Shown in pieces: positions 45,721 through 52,881 of a DNA stretch of 64,000 nt (position 1 is its first letter; the number at the start of each line of letters is the position of its first letter). The notes under the pieces are model-generated. The model made no database searches. It was not told where the DNA came from and was given only the letters and a program-made list of their open reading frames with translations. The stretch is from assembly GCA_016617855.1 (NCBI GenBank), contig JAECUM010011090.1, positions 1 to 64,000 of the forward strand, in the 5' to 3' direction. The translations under genes were made by a program, and so were the position numbers. This stretch comes from Megalonaias nervosa (taxonomy: Eukaryota > Mollusca > Bivalvia > Unionida > Unionidae).

Positions 45721-46161
45721 TTAATAATCAAAAACGTCTAACTCTCGGACGGTTTTTCTTTTCTTTGTCTTTCTAGCTCTAGGGGCGTGAAGTCCTCTGA
45801 AAGGGTGTTTTCGTCGTCTTTTTCTGCCTTGTCCTTGCTGTGGCCTCAGGGAAGCAGGAATGCCTAACTCAGCATTGCCCAGGGCATTTATAGGAGTTTC
45901 TCGCCGACCCAAAAGGTCTTTGCCCGTTTGAAGCAAAACATTTTTGCCTGCTCTCAAGAAAGCTTCTTTGGGGCTTTGTTTGTCAATGATGACATTTTGG
46001 AGAAATTCTTTACCTTGCGTCAACGCGGCATCTTTTAAGGCGTGCAATCCTCGTGTCACCATCGGTTTCAAAATGGGAACCACTGTACGAAAGGCCGATT
46101 TGAGCATATCACCTAAACCATGTCCTCGCTGTCGAGCAACTCCTTGGTACACAGGATACAT
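45721..46161 (-). CDS. pVI-like minor virion protein
   Basis: 146 residues from the ATG at 46161 (MYPVYQGVARQRG). Residues 10-40 form a Gly-rich, amphipathic helix region ('GHGLGDMLKSAFRTVVPIL'), and the C-terminal third is strongly basic ('RKRRRKHPFRGLHAPRARK'). The layout resembles adenovirus protein VI, whose amphipathic helix disrupts membranes. This comparison rests on layout and position next to the capsid gene, not on sequence identity. P1 has lost its start codon. Confidence 0.7.
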   Translation of the reverse strand: MYPVYQGVARQRGHGLGDMLKSAFRTVVPILKPMVTRGLHALKDAALTQGKEFLQNVIIDKQSPKEAFLRAGKNVLLQTGKDLLGRRETPINALGNAELGIPASLRPQQGQGRKRRRKHPFRGLHAPRARKTKKRKTVRELDVFDY

Positions 46162-46174
46162 GACTGACAAAAAG

Positions 46175-47095
46175 TTAGAGTAATCGTTTTCGAAAATGGA
46201 GTTTCACTGTGACTTTCCCTTTGGTGAATGGAATATTTTGTCCCAGATCTCCTTTTATAGTAATGTTGACAGTGTCGAAATACGGCTTACTGACGGACAA
46301 ATAGTGAGGATTTACAAATTCGCGGTGAACGTGATAGGTGTTTCCACCTTCCTCGTCAGCCTTCGTGGCAGAATCCACTTTGAAAGGAATGACACGCAGT
46401 AACGGTACGGAGGTGTGTCCCACTACGTTGTACTCCACCACATCGGAGTACACAAAAATCAAATTCAGTCCTAGGTTCATTTCTACAGGGAATCGAAAAT
46501 ATTTCGCAAAATCCACGTTACTGGTCACGGCTGGTATTTCGTTTGCAATCTTGATTAACTTAGGGTCTCCACCCAAAATGTCATACAATTCAGGACAAAA
46601 TGTAATGGCCAATACTTTGTCCTCAGAAAATTTCATCAGTAGGCGACGAGATATTTTGTGGTACTCGATGGTGACACTTTTTTTGGCTTTCTCCAAAGCT
46701 TTACTAAACATGAAATTGAACCTCTCAGCTATGGTGTTCACCAAATGTTGACCACTAAAATAATAACCTGCAGGAATTTTCAACAGATAAGTGGTTCGTT
46801 TAGTTATGGGGTTTGGTGTTTTCATAAAGTCAGCTACACCACCAGCACTAGCGCGTTCATCCATGACTTGTTGCACTTGATCGTCCCAAACTTCTATCGT
46901 CAAAGTGTTTTGATTTTCGACGATGTTTTTGATTTGTGTAGGGTGAATAATTTCTACCAAAGCCACTTCCCAACGGGCTTCGTGATCCAATCGGATGGCC
47001 TGAGGTAATTTGGCCGAGAAACAGCACAAAGTGTTATTGGGAAACACCTCCATGGAACTGTCACTGGGTAACGTTAAGTAAAATTGGTTGTTCAT
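46175..47095 (-). CDS. Penton-type minor capsid protein
   Basis: 306 residues. The start 'MNNQFYLTLPSDSSMEVFPN' and 'ARWEVALVEIIHPTQIKNI' are hallmarks of the Polinton minor capsid (penton) family, a single jelly-roll protein for the fivefold vertices. The C-terminal half has 'NLIFVYSDVVEYNVVGHTSV' and 'LLRVIPF', also family features. Its ATG overlaps the TGA of the preceding gene as ATGA, suggesting coupled translation. Intact here, frameshifted in P1. Confidence 0.92.
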   Translation of the reverse strand: MNNQFYLTLPSDSSMEVFPNNTLCCFSAKLPQAIRLDHEARWEVALVEIIHPTQIKNIVENQNTLTIEVWDDQVQQVMDERASAGGVADFMKTPNPITKRTTYLLKIPAGYYFSGQHLVNTIAERFNFMFSKALEKAKKSVTIEYHKISRRLLMKFSEDKVLAITFCPELYDILGGDPKLIKIANEIPAVTSNVDFAKYFRFPVEMNLGLNLIFVYSDVVEYNVVGHTSVPLLRVIPFKVDSATKADEEGGNTYHVHREFVNPHYLSVSKPYFDTVNITIKGDLGQNIPFTKGKVTVKLHFRKRLL

Positions 47096-47493
47096 AATTC
47101 CACAGTTCTAGTATCCGAGGAGTCACTGGAAGTGAGAGGAGTGTCTAAAAGAGGATGGTTAGGGTGACTGTTGGAACTGACGTTGGACACAAGGCTCCCG
47201 TTGTTGTTGTTTCCGTTAGAGGAATATTTCAGAGACGGATTGGGAAGAAGGTAACCAATGCAACTGCTGAGTAAAATGGTCCACAATTGTTTATCTCCTT
47301 GTTGCAAACTCAAATTGGCAATGGCAGCACCGATGACACAATACACCACAAAGATTTGGCAGAAAAAGACGATTTGAGTTTTAGGCACACGTTCTCCACA
47401 CCACACCCACAAGGGTTGTTTTTGTAGATCTTGCAGAGAAGAACTGGGGGAAGGAGTGGTCACTGCAGTAGCTGAGACTGTGTTGAAGGGCAT
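47092..47493 (-). CDS. Two-TM membrane protein conserved in Polintons
   Basis: 133 residues from the ATG at 47493 (MPFNTVSATA). Two hydrophobic segments lie at about residues 40-65 and 72-92, separated by 'LSLQQGDKQL'. The N-terminus and C-terminus are Ser/Thr/Asn-rich and polar. Proteins of this size with two membrane spans and an 'LLSSCIGYLLPNP'-like second span occur beside the integrase and penton in many Polintons. The function is not known to me, possibly an envelope or lysis role. It starts five bases after the integrase stop and its stop overlaps the penton start. Confidence 0.8.
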   Translation of the reverse strand: MPFNTVSATAVTTPSPSSSLQDLQKQPLWVWCGERVPKTQIVFFCQIFVVYCVIGAAIANLSLQQGDKQLWTILLSSCIGYLLPNPSLKYSSNGNNNNGSLVSNVSSNSHPNHPLLDTPLTSSDSSDTRTVEL

Positions 47494-47498
47494 GATGG

Positions 47499-48608
47499 TC
47501 ACTTCTTTTTATAGTCGATGAGTTGCGAAGCGTCGATCCAAGAGTCAAAACTGGGAGGATATCCTTTCCAACGTACTTTGACTTCTTTGACACGTTTCTT
47601 TCCTACTTTACGAGTTCTTCGATCGAGAATGCTTTCGATCTCGTACACGTCGTCTTCTTTTTTGGTCACACGTTGTAACTCGGGTAAGTAAAACGTTCCT
47701 TTTAACACTTCCCCGTTCATGTCCTCTAATTTATAGACGGGAGGATAACGACCACGCACACGTTCAGTGACACGAAACAATTCGGTGGTCCAATTGGGTA
47801 AGTAACCTTTGTCGAAAGTGCGTTTGGTTTTGCCAATGCGTACCCAATCTCCCGTGGCCAACACTCCACCTTTCTTGGGGACAGGCACTGTCGTGGACGG
47901 TCCAAACAGGCGCTCGAAGACGGTCACTTCGTTGTCGGGAGTCACTTCTTGGGGGGCACGTCCAATGCTCCGATGGTAAGATTGGTTGTACGATTGAACG
48001 AGGTGTGGCAAGACGTCAATGTACTTGAGAGTGTGTTGATGCGTAAAATATTTCCACATGCGTTCTTTCAAGGTACGTTGAAAACGTTCCACGATGCTGG
48101 CTTTGGTTTCGGGATTCTCGGTGGTGAAAAAATGAATGTCACGTTTCTTCAATTCTTTTTGGAAAGCTTGGTTTAGAAATTCGGTGCCTTTGTCCGTTTG
48201 CCATCGAAGAGGGTGACGACCACTTTGTTTCAACACCAGTTTGAGGGCTCGCACTAACTCACTGCTCGATTTGGAAGTCAATGGTACGACCCAAGCAAAT
48301 TTGGAAAAGACGTCGATGACACAAAACAAATATTTGTAGCCACGATTGTAGGTGGCTAAATGAGAGACATCGGCTAAATCGGCTTGCCATTGGTGATCGA
48401 TACCCTCCACTTGGGTGCGACTTCTGGAAAATTTTCGTCGAATGGGTTTGTGTAAGGTGTACGTGGCTTGTTCTTGTAACCAGCGTTGCACCTGAGGTAA
48501 ACGGATACTTTTCAGTCGAGTTTTGGCAGCACGATACAATTTCTGAACTCCTCCGTAACCTGCAGGATGAGCTGGATCGTAGTAAATGCTGGTTAACACC
48601 TTCTCCAT
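47499..48608 (-). CDS. Polinton integrase (RVE/DDE) with chromodomain
   Basis: 369 residues. The catalytic triad is visible: Asp77 ('WQADLAD'), Asp139 ('QTDKGTEF') and Glu174 ('ASIVERFQ'), inside an RNase H-like core from about 70 to 220. A beta-rich domain follows (about 245-312). The end is a chromodomain (about 321-366, 'YEIESILDRR' to 'KVRWKGYPPSFDSWID') that may guide insertion to marked chromatin. Such enzymes are annotated in animals as F54H12.3-like. The start lies three bases after the preceding stop. All residues expected for activity are there. Confidence 0.96.
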   Translation of the reverse strand: MEKVLTSIYYDPAHPAGYGGVQKLYRAAKTRLKSIRLPQVQRWLQEQATYTLHKPIRRKFSRSRTQVEGIDHQWQADLADVSHLATYNRGYKYLFCVIDVFSKFAWVVPLTSKSSSELVRALKLVLKQSGRHPLRWQTDKGTEFLNQAFQKELKKRDIHFFTTENPETKASIVERFQRTLKERMWKYFTHQHTLKYIDVLPHLVQSYNQSYHRSIGRAPQEVTPDNEVTVFERLFGPSTTVPVPKKGGVLATGDWVRIGKTKRTFDKGYLPNWTTELFRVTERVRGRYPPVYKLEDMNGEVLKGTFYLPELQRVTKKEDDVYEIESILDRRTRKVGKKRVKEVKVRWKGYPPSFDSWIDASQLIDYKKK

Positions 48609-48611
48609 GTT

Positions 48612-49304
48612 TTAATAAGTGATCCAATTTTCACGAATGCTAGTCGGAATGGAAGGAGGGGGTGGTTTGGAAACGGTCTTACGTGTCCGATGTGCCACGG
48701 GCGTAGAAGTGGAAGGTAGTGGTGGTGGTGGTGGTGGTAATGGAATGGCTTTGGTCTTCTTTTCTTTTTTCACTTCTGGTTTCCCTTCTTTCTTTTTCAC
48801 CTCTGTCGAAGGTGGAGTAGACATCATCTTTTTAACCCAAGCTTTAAGTTCTTCTCGTTGCGGTGTAGGGGAAGGGGTCAACAAGGACGCTGCAATCTTA
48901 CTAGGAATGGGAGCTGCTGACGGTGTTTGAAAAACTTCTCGTACCTCTTCTTCCTCAGGTCTTCGTGGGGTTGTGTCTGTCTTGACCGCTGGTGGTGATG
49001 GTAGTGGTGGTGGTGGTGATGGACTTTTCATCAAGGCCTTAAAATCTTTCAGAGTGGGTGGAGCTGTTTCGTCTAAAGCTTTCTGGTGAAAGAGTTGCAG
49101 TCGTTGCAACAACTGTCCGTACCGTTGCGATTTTTCCGTTTCTGACAAATCGCTGCGATCCATCAACGATTGCAGTTCGTGTTGTATCTGGGACATCTCG
49201 GTCAAATGAGGATTGGGAGGTAAATGTGGGGTTCGTTGTTCTTGCCAACGATGGTATTCCATCCATCGTTTGTAAGGGACTAAAGCTAGTTTTCGTCCTT
49301 CCAT
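48612..49304 (-). CDS. Unknown proline-rich 230-residue protein
   Basis: Residues 1-90 look folded and helical ('EGRKLALVPYKRWMEYHRWQ'). The rest is a disordered region with Pro runs (about 95-105 and 190-198) and charged blocks. The N-terminal 'LVPYKRW' type start occurs in other Polinton proteins of unknown function. First gene of the eight-gene late block. A TATA-like GATAAAAGGG stands 45 bases upstream. Confidence 0.75.
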   Translation of the reverse strand: MEGRKLALVPYKRWMEYHRWQEQRTPHLPPNPHLTEMSQIQHELQSLMDRSDLSETEKSQRYGQLLQRLQLFHQKALDETAPPTLKDFKALMKSPSPPPPLPSPPAVKTDTTPRRPEEEEVREVFQTPSAAPIPSKIAASLLTPSPTPQREELKAWVKKMMSTPPSTEVKKKEGKPEVKKEKKTKAIPLPPPPPPLPSTSTPVAHRTRKTVSKPPPPSIPTSIRENWITY

Positions 49305-49348
49305 CAGATTTCAAGGATCACGTCTGAGATCTTTTGATTTCAGAGGTC

Positions 49349-49358
49349 CCTTTTATCT
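49349..49358 (-). promoter_or_regulatory. TATA-like box of the late block
   Basis: GATAAAAGGG on the minus strand, conserved in P1 at about 31,481. It is the last promoter-like element before the eight genes down to 43,294. Confidence 0.6.
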
Positions 49359-49368
49359 TCTTGGTCTT

Positions 49369-49782
49369 TTATTTTGGAATTATGGCAGGTATAATATGTC
49401 CCATGGCACTCAGTATAGGTTTCGCTACATTGGTAATAAGTCCTAACAGGGGTAAAAATCCTCCACGTTGCACCAACATCTTTTTCTTTTGACCAATGGG
49501 TATTTTCTTTTGGACCATTTGGCGAAGAACGTGTCGATGTTTGGCTAAGCAATTTTTCTGATGTTTAGTCAAAGGTATTGTGCCTTTCAAGACGTTCAGA
49601 CAACATTCGCTCACCGTATCGATGACATCTTTGGAGGCCGTTTGAATGAGTTTTTTTCGCATGGGTGAAGGAGCTTTGGACAGGACAGACAACATGTCCC
49701 AATGTTTGACCAAACGAGGAGGCAGTCCTTTCCTTTTCTTTCCTTTGGGGGTAGAAGAGGAATGTCTTTTGTGGGGTGACAT
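49369..49782 (-). CDS. Basic virion-type protein of 137 residues
   Basis: From the ATG at 49782 (MSPHKRHSSS) the protein has a basic Ser/Lys-rich head, then a helical domain with 'SECCLNVLKGTIPLTKHQ' and 'IGQKKKMLVQRGGFLPLL', and a Gly/Ala/Pro-rich hydrophobic end. Proteins with this 'CLNVLKG..PL...QK..L' and 'K.LVQRGG' pattern are common in Polintons and are thought to be virion components. It shares its first residues with the short protamine-like genes upstream, as if the head had been exchanged among them. Confidence 0.78.
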   Translation of the reverse strand: MSPHKRHSSSTPKGKKRKGLPPRLVKHWDMLSVLSKAPSPMRKKLIQTASKDVIDTVSECCLNVLKGTIPLTKHQKNCLAKHRHVLRQMVQKKIPIGQKKKMLVQRGGFLPLLGLITNVAKPILSAMGHIIPAIIPK

Positions 49783-49850
49783 CTTTGTTTGTTTGTTGAC
49801 TCCGGAACACACACCAAAAATACACTAACGTCGATGACTTGTCGCACGGC

Positions 49851-49858
49851 CTTTTATC
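49851..49858 (-). promoter_or_regulatory. TATA-like box of the 137-residue gene
   Basis: GATAAAAG on the minus strand followed by the start-site-like 'catcgacgttagtgta'. The same combination precedes each small basic gene in P1 and P2. Confidence 0.6.
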
Positions 49859-49868
49859 CTTTTGGGGA

Positions 49869-50066
49869 CTATCGCTTTGTCATAAAGGTGACGATGTGTT
49901 TTTCAAAATCACCAAAGAATCCTCCTCTTTGGTGACTCCTCTTTTTCTTTGGACGAGTGTGCCTTTTCTGGGGGTGACGTCGATGTTTGACTAAGCGTTT
50001 TTTCGCATGACGAGACTGTCTTTTTCTTTTCTTATTCTGGACAGAAGAACGACGATGAGGGGACAT
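49869..50066 (-). CDS. Protamine-like basic protein, 65 residues
   Basis: From the ATG at 50066 (MSPHRRSSVQ). Arg, Lys and His make up over half of the first 48 residues, and a short tail starting HQRGGFFGDF follows. In composition and size it resembles adenovirus core proteins (VII/X) and protamines, which condense packaged DNA. Part of an array of related genes, each with its own TATA-like box. Confidence 0.75.
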   Translation of the reverse strand: MSPHRRSSVQNKKRKRQSRHAKKRLVKHRRHPQKRHTRPKKKRSHQRGGFFGDFEKHIVTFMTKR

Positions 50067-50111
50067 CTTTTGATCCACAACATACACTAAAGTCCATGGT
50101 TTCACATGCGT

Positions 50112-50120
50112 CTTTTTATC
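50112..50120 (-). promoter_or_regulatory. TATA-like box of the 65-residue gene
   Basis: GATAAAAAG on the minus strand begins directly after the TAA of the preceding gene (50123-50121). Confidence 0.6.
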
Positions 50121-50381
50121 TTATTTTTTTTGGAGCCTGTCCTTTACCCTTGTGACAAACTTGTCACCTATCTTATCGAATTCAAGGAAAGGGCCAAAGA
50201 AACCTCCCTTTTGGTGGCTTCTCCTTTTCTTTGGACGAGTGTGTCTTTTCAGAGAGTGTCGCCGATGTTTGACTAAGCGCTTCTTAGGATGACGTGACTG
50301 TCTTTTTCGTTTTCCTTTTCCTTTTTGGACCGAAGAAGAAGAACGACGATGGTAACGGTGTACACTTCTTGGAGGGAACAT
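50121..50381 (-). CDS. Protamine-like basic protein, 86 residues
   Basis: Starts MFPPRSVHRYHRRSSSS. The first 55 residues are almost only Arg, Lys, His, Ser and Gln. The end after HQKGGFFG is longer than in its sister (about 27 residues, 'DKFVTRVKDRLQKK'). A paralogue of the 65-residue gene by tandem duplication. A DNA-condensing core protein role is inferred from composition. Confidence 0.75.
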   Translation of the reverse strand: MFPPRSVHRYHRRSSSSVQKGKGKRKRQSRHPKKRLVKHRRHSLKRHTRPKKRRSHQKGGFFGPFLEFDKIGDKFVTRVKDRLQKK

Positions 50382-50436
50382 CTTTGGACGTGCAGTAGCC
50401 CAAAAAATACTGATCCGTATGGTTTGCCTCAGGTCA

Positions 50437-50443
50437 TTTTATA
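50437..50443 (-). promoter_or_regulatory. TATA box overlapping a stop codon
   Basis: On the minus strand the stop TAA of the 242-residue gene is part of TATAAAA (50443-50437), the presumed TATA box of the 86-residue gene. P1 has the same overlap. Confidence 0.6.
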
Positions 50444-51167
50444 CTGGAATGCGTCGCCACTGATTGTCTTTACGTCGTATCAACTTGATGACAGGTAACA
50501 CACGCCGTGGAGGAGTTCGCAACGGACTAAATCGAGACAGTTCTTGCTTGGACAAATCCAGTAAACTCTGTAACACACCCGTTCTCTCTTGGACTTTGAC
50601 TTTGGGGGCAGGTACTTTGTGAGCCGCGGCTACTGCCGCTAAAGAGGAAGAGGGTGTCACTGCTGGAGGAGAAGTTGTTGGAGACACTCTCTTGCGAGTA
50701 AAAGCTGTTTTCTGTGGGCTTTTCTTTTTCTTTTTCTGAGGCTGTGACCTGGTCTTGACACCCTTGCTCTTTTTCTTTTTCTTCTGGGTACGTTTGGGTG
50801 TGGCTTTTTTCTTGGGGACAACTTTGGGAGCATTAGGATCCCATTTTAAGAGGGAACGAATGATGACACCTCCTAAAGATCCACTTCCTCCAGGTTTCAA
50901 AATGATTTGCTTTTTGGTTTGAGTGTCAATGCGAGGATCGGCTAGTTGCGTCAAGGCCACTTTGTTTCTCTCAAAAAAACGTTTGGTTTGATGTGGAATC
51001 TGAATGATGCCTTGCAGTAATTGACGTGCTGTCACCGTAAACCATCGTAAGACTTCTTTGAGACTAGCTTCTAAGACACGAGCACGTATTTGTGGATTTT
51101 TTTCGCGACTGATGCCGTACAAGGCACGAATCAATTTAATGGGAAGATGAGACTGAAGGGACGTCAT
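50439..51167 (-). CDS. Basic virion-type protein of 242 residues
   Basis: The ATG at 51167 (MTSLQSHLPIK) follows TATAAAAA at 51212-51205. Residues 1-100 have the same layout as the 137-residue protein: 'IRALYGIS', a helix, 'LLQGIIQIPHQTKRFFERNK', 'TKKQIILKPGGSGSLGG'. Then comes a Lys-rich block (about 115-150), a Ser/Pro/Ala linker and a basic end. It is probably an ancient paralogue of that protein with an added DNA-binding tail. The role in the particle is inferred. Confidence 0.72.
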   Translation of the reverse strand: MTSLQSHLPIKLIRALYGISREKNPQIRARVLEASLKEVLRWFTVTARQLLQGIIQIPHQTKRFFERNKVALTQLADPRIDTQTKKQIILKPGGSGSLGGVIIRSLLKWDPNAPKVVPKKKATPKRTQKKKKKSKGVKTRSQPQKKKKKSPQKTAFTRKRVSPTTSPPAVTPSSSLAAVAAAHKVPAPKVKVQERTGVLQSLLDLSKQELSRFSPLRTPPRRVLPVIKLIRRKDNQWRRIPV

Positions 51168-51204
51168 GTTGACAATGTGTGAGACAGAGTCCAAGTGACC
51201 GAGG

Positions 51205-51212
51205 TTTTTATA
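51205..51212 (-). promoter_or_regulatory. TATA box of the 242-residue gene
   Basis: TATAAAAA on the minus strand, 38 bases before the ATG, conserved in P1 as 'tataaata' (29,215). Confidence 0.65.
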
Positions 51213-51227
51213 GATTTTTTGGGGTGA

Positions 51228-51956
51228 TTAAGTCGACGACGGAGACGTGTACACGATAGGTCCTCCGTCTTGGCACCAGGGGTGAAACAGATGGGTACGA
51301 AATCGCAAATAATCGGGAGTAGTGGATTTTAAATCCACGAGTAAATAAGCGTGTGGGGTTTGAGTGGCATCGTCGTACGCATGAATCAGCCAAGGCGTTC
51401 CTAACTGTTTGGCTAAGACTTGTACTTGCGATTTATCTCTAGGGCTTTTAAACAACACCAAGTAATGAGCATTGAGACTGATGGTACGATGGGCTTTACT
51501 TTGTTGAAACAAATTTTGGGTAATGTAAATGACACTGGCATTACGATGATGCCCTTTGCGCGTAAACCAGAGTTTAATTTCTTCTTCGTCTTCTCCTAAC
51601 ATGTCGTCAAAAATAACCAAATGAGTTTGACTAGGGTCAGACACGATTCCGTCGTCTTCGACAGGAATGCCTTCCACAAAGACGATGGAATCGCCTTGAC
51701 TTTCTCGCAGAAGGCTGTACGCCGATTGCCACTCTTTATAGCACCACACGATTCGTTGAGGAGGACGATCGATCAAATGATGTTTATGTTCGATCAAACG
51801 TTTGACAAATTCGGTTTTGCCTGAACCGCTAGGTCCAGCAATAAGCATGTTAAAGGGATGGCGAAGATACAAGGCCTCCCAACTAGTCCGATCTACGTGT
51901 TCGTCAATGACTTTGACAGTGGAGGAAGAGGGAGCAGAGACAGTAGAGGTAGCCAT
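51228..51956 (-). CDS. DNA-packaging ATPase (FtsK/HerA, A32-like)
   Basis: 242 residues from the ATG at 51956 (MATSTVSAP). Walker A 'GPSGSGKT' lies at 41-48, Walker B 'LVIFDD' at 113-118, and the sensor Gln147 in 'VIYITQNLF'. A basic helix follows. This is the single-domain ATPase of Polintons, virophages and poxvirus A32, which pumps the genome into the capsid. It has its own TATA box (52020-52014). In P1 it has been deleted. A longer frame upstream contains the leader and is not likely used. Confidence 0.95.
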   Translation of the reverse strand: MATSTVSAPSSSTVKVIDEHVDRTSWEALYLRHPFNMLIAGPSGSGKTEFVKRLIEHKHHLIDRPPQRIVWCYKEWQSAYSLLRESQGDSIVFVEGIPVEDDGIVSDPSQTHLVIFDDMLGEDEEEIKLWFTRKGHHRNASVIYITQNLFQQSKAHRTISLNAHYLVLFKSPRDKSQVQVLAKQLGTPWLIHAYDDATQTPHAYLLVDLKSTTPDYLRFRTHLFHPWCQDGGPIVYTSPSST

Positions 51957-52013
51957 AGTAGTAGTAGTGTAATAAAATGTCACTTGTGACACGAAGACAA
52001 ACAAGACAAGAGT

Positions 52014-52020
52014 TTTTATA
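52014..52020 (-). promoter_or_regulatory. TATA box of the packaging ATPase
   Basis: TATAAAA on the minus strand, 58 bases before the chosen ATG. It lies just behind the AATAAA signals of the preceding gene. Confidence 0.65.
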
Positions 52021-52035
52021 CTTTTTCAGGACACG

Positions 52036-52053
52036 TTTATTGTCATCTTTATT
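52036..52053 (-). terminator. Polyadenylation signals overlapping the stop of the 119-residue gene
   Basis: AATAAA at 52053-52048 includes bases of the TAA stop (52054-52052). A second AATAAA lies at 52041-52036. The 3' UTR would be extremely short. Confidence 0.6.
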
Positions 52054-52411
52054 AGTGAACAACACGAAAGACAAAAATACATAAAAGCCATATGGTTAAG
52101 TACAGGAATAAAAAACACAACAAAACGACCATAGTGGAATATAAACAAGTCTCTGTACAACATTTTTTGTGATCAAGAGGTGAAATCGTAGGAGTAGTGT
52201 GTAATGTTCTGAGAGTCTGTACATTCCTTGGTTCAGTCACACAAGGGTCCTCCCGAAATGGTCTTTCAGGAATGTCAATGACAGTCCTGTCTTGAAGAGA
52301 GTGGTTTTCCTCGGTGACAGACTGTTCTTCTGGTATGGACACTAACACAGGTTTAAAAGTGACTTTTTTCACGGTACGTTTTAATGTTTTAGGATGACAA
52401 ATCTTGGGCAT
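52052..52411 (-). CDS. Tail-anchored membrane protein, 119 residues
   Basis: From the ATG at 52411 (MPKICHPKTL) the protein has a basic start, a polar middle and a hydrophobic segment of about 25 residues near the end (about 92-115, 'MVVLLCFLFLYLTIWLLCIF'). It is probably anchored in a membrane by its C-terminus. The start overlaps the end of the preceding gene by 23 bases in another frame. No family recognised. A longer frame from 52,492 is open but begins inside the neighbour. Confidence 0.62.
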   Translation of the reverse strand: MPKICHPKTLKRTVKKVTFKPVLVSIPEEQSVTEENHSLQDRTVIDIPERPFREDPCVTEPRNVQTLRTLHTTPTISPLDHKKCCTETCLYSTMVVLLCFLFLYLTIWLLCIFVFRVVH

Positions 52412-52640
52412 AGTGTGCCACTTCTTTAGCCCAAGCCTCAAACCCCAAACTTTTCCAGTCACGTACATCTGTCCAGTGAGGGTGTAAGTCACAAGCTACA
52501 CACACGTCGTCGTACACATCTTCAGTACCTAAAAGTTGACGAATCTTGTTTTCCCGTAGAGGTTGAGAAGTATCCAAATGAAAGCGCAAAGCTTTGAGCA
52601 GAATGAGTCTCTCGTGGACATTTAAAGGGATCACTTTCAT
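52389..52640 (-). CDS. Unknown 83-residue protein
   Basis: The ATG at 52640 overlaps the TGA of the preceding gene as ATGA. Acidic and helical, with 'MKVIPLNVHERLILLKALRF' at the start and 'CVACDLHPHW' in the middle. No known domain. Because of the overlap it is probably translated by re-initiation. Alternatively the two frames are joined by frameshifting into one protein. Confidence 0.6.
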   Translation of the reverse strand: MKVIPLNVHERLILLKALRFHLDTSQPLRENKIRQLLGTEDVYDDVCVACDLHPHWTDVRDWKSLGFEAWAKEVAHYAQDLSS

Positions 52641-52864
52641 ATTTTGTTTTGGAGTAATAGGTACTGTTCGTAAAGAGTCCACAAAGAATCAGCTGGTAAA
52701 CGAAATCCCAGAAAGCAAGTCACTAAGACACACACTACACGTCGACCCCAATTCAATGGAGACAGTTCTCGTAATAGGTGTTGGTAATCCTCTACCGTTT
52801 GAATACTGTCATTGATTTCCTTCCACGGAATCTGTTGTATCACGAATGATAAAGGTCGTGGCAT
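52637..52864 (-). CDS. Unknown 75-residue protein, possibly membrane-associated
   Basis: Begins MPRPLSFVIQQIPW, 11 bases after the TATA box region (52881-52875), which leaves a very short leader. A hydrophobic stretch 'VVCVLVTCFLGFRL' lies at about 43-56. First gene of a three-gene overlapping set. Confidence 0.6.
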   Translation of the reverse strand: MPRPLSFVIQQIPWKEINDSIQTVEDYQHLLRELSPLNWGRRVVCVLVTCFLGFRLPADSLWTLYEQYLLLQNKI

Positions 52865-52874
52865 GGTAGAACGT

Positions 52875-52881
52875 TTTTATA
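52875..52881 (-). promoter_or_regulatory. TATA-like box overlapping a stop codon
   Basis: TATAAAA on the minus strand overlaps the end of the 150-residue gene (stop at 52,879-52,877). It is so near the next ATG (10 bases) that transcription from it would start inside that gene. It may instead serve the genes further down. Confidence 0.45.

Noticed and set aside
52411..52492. Upstream extension of the 119-residue protein to 52,492
   Set aside because: The extension lies entirely within the preceding gene and would need a start inside it. The ATG at 52411 is preferred, though this is not certain.
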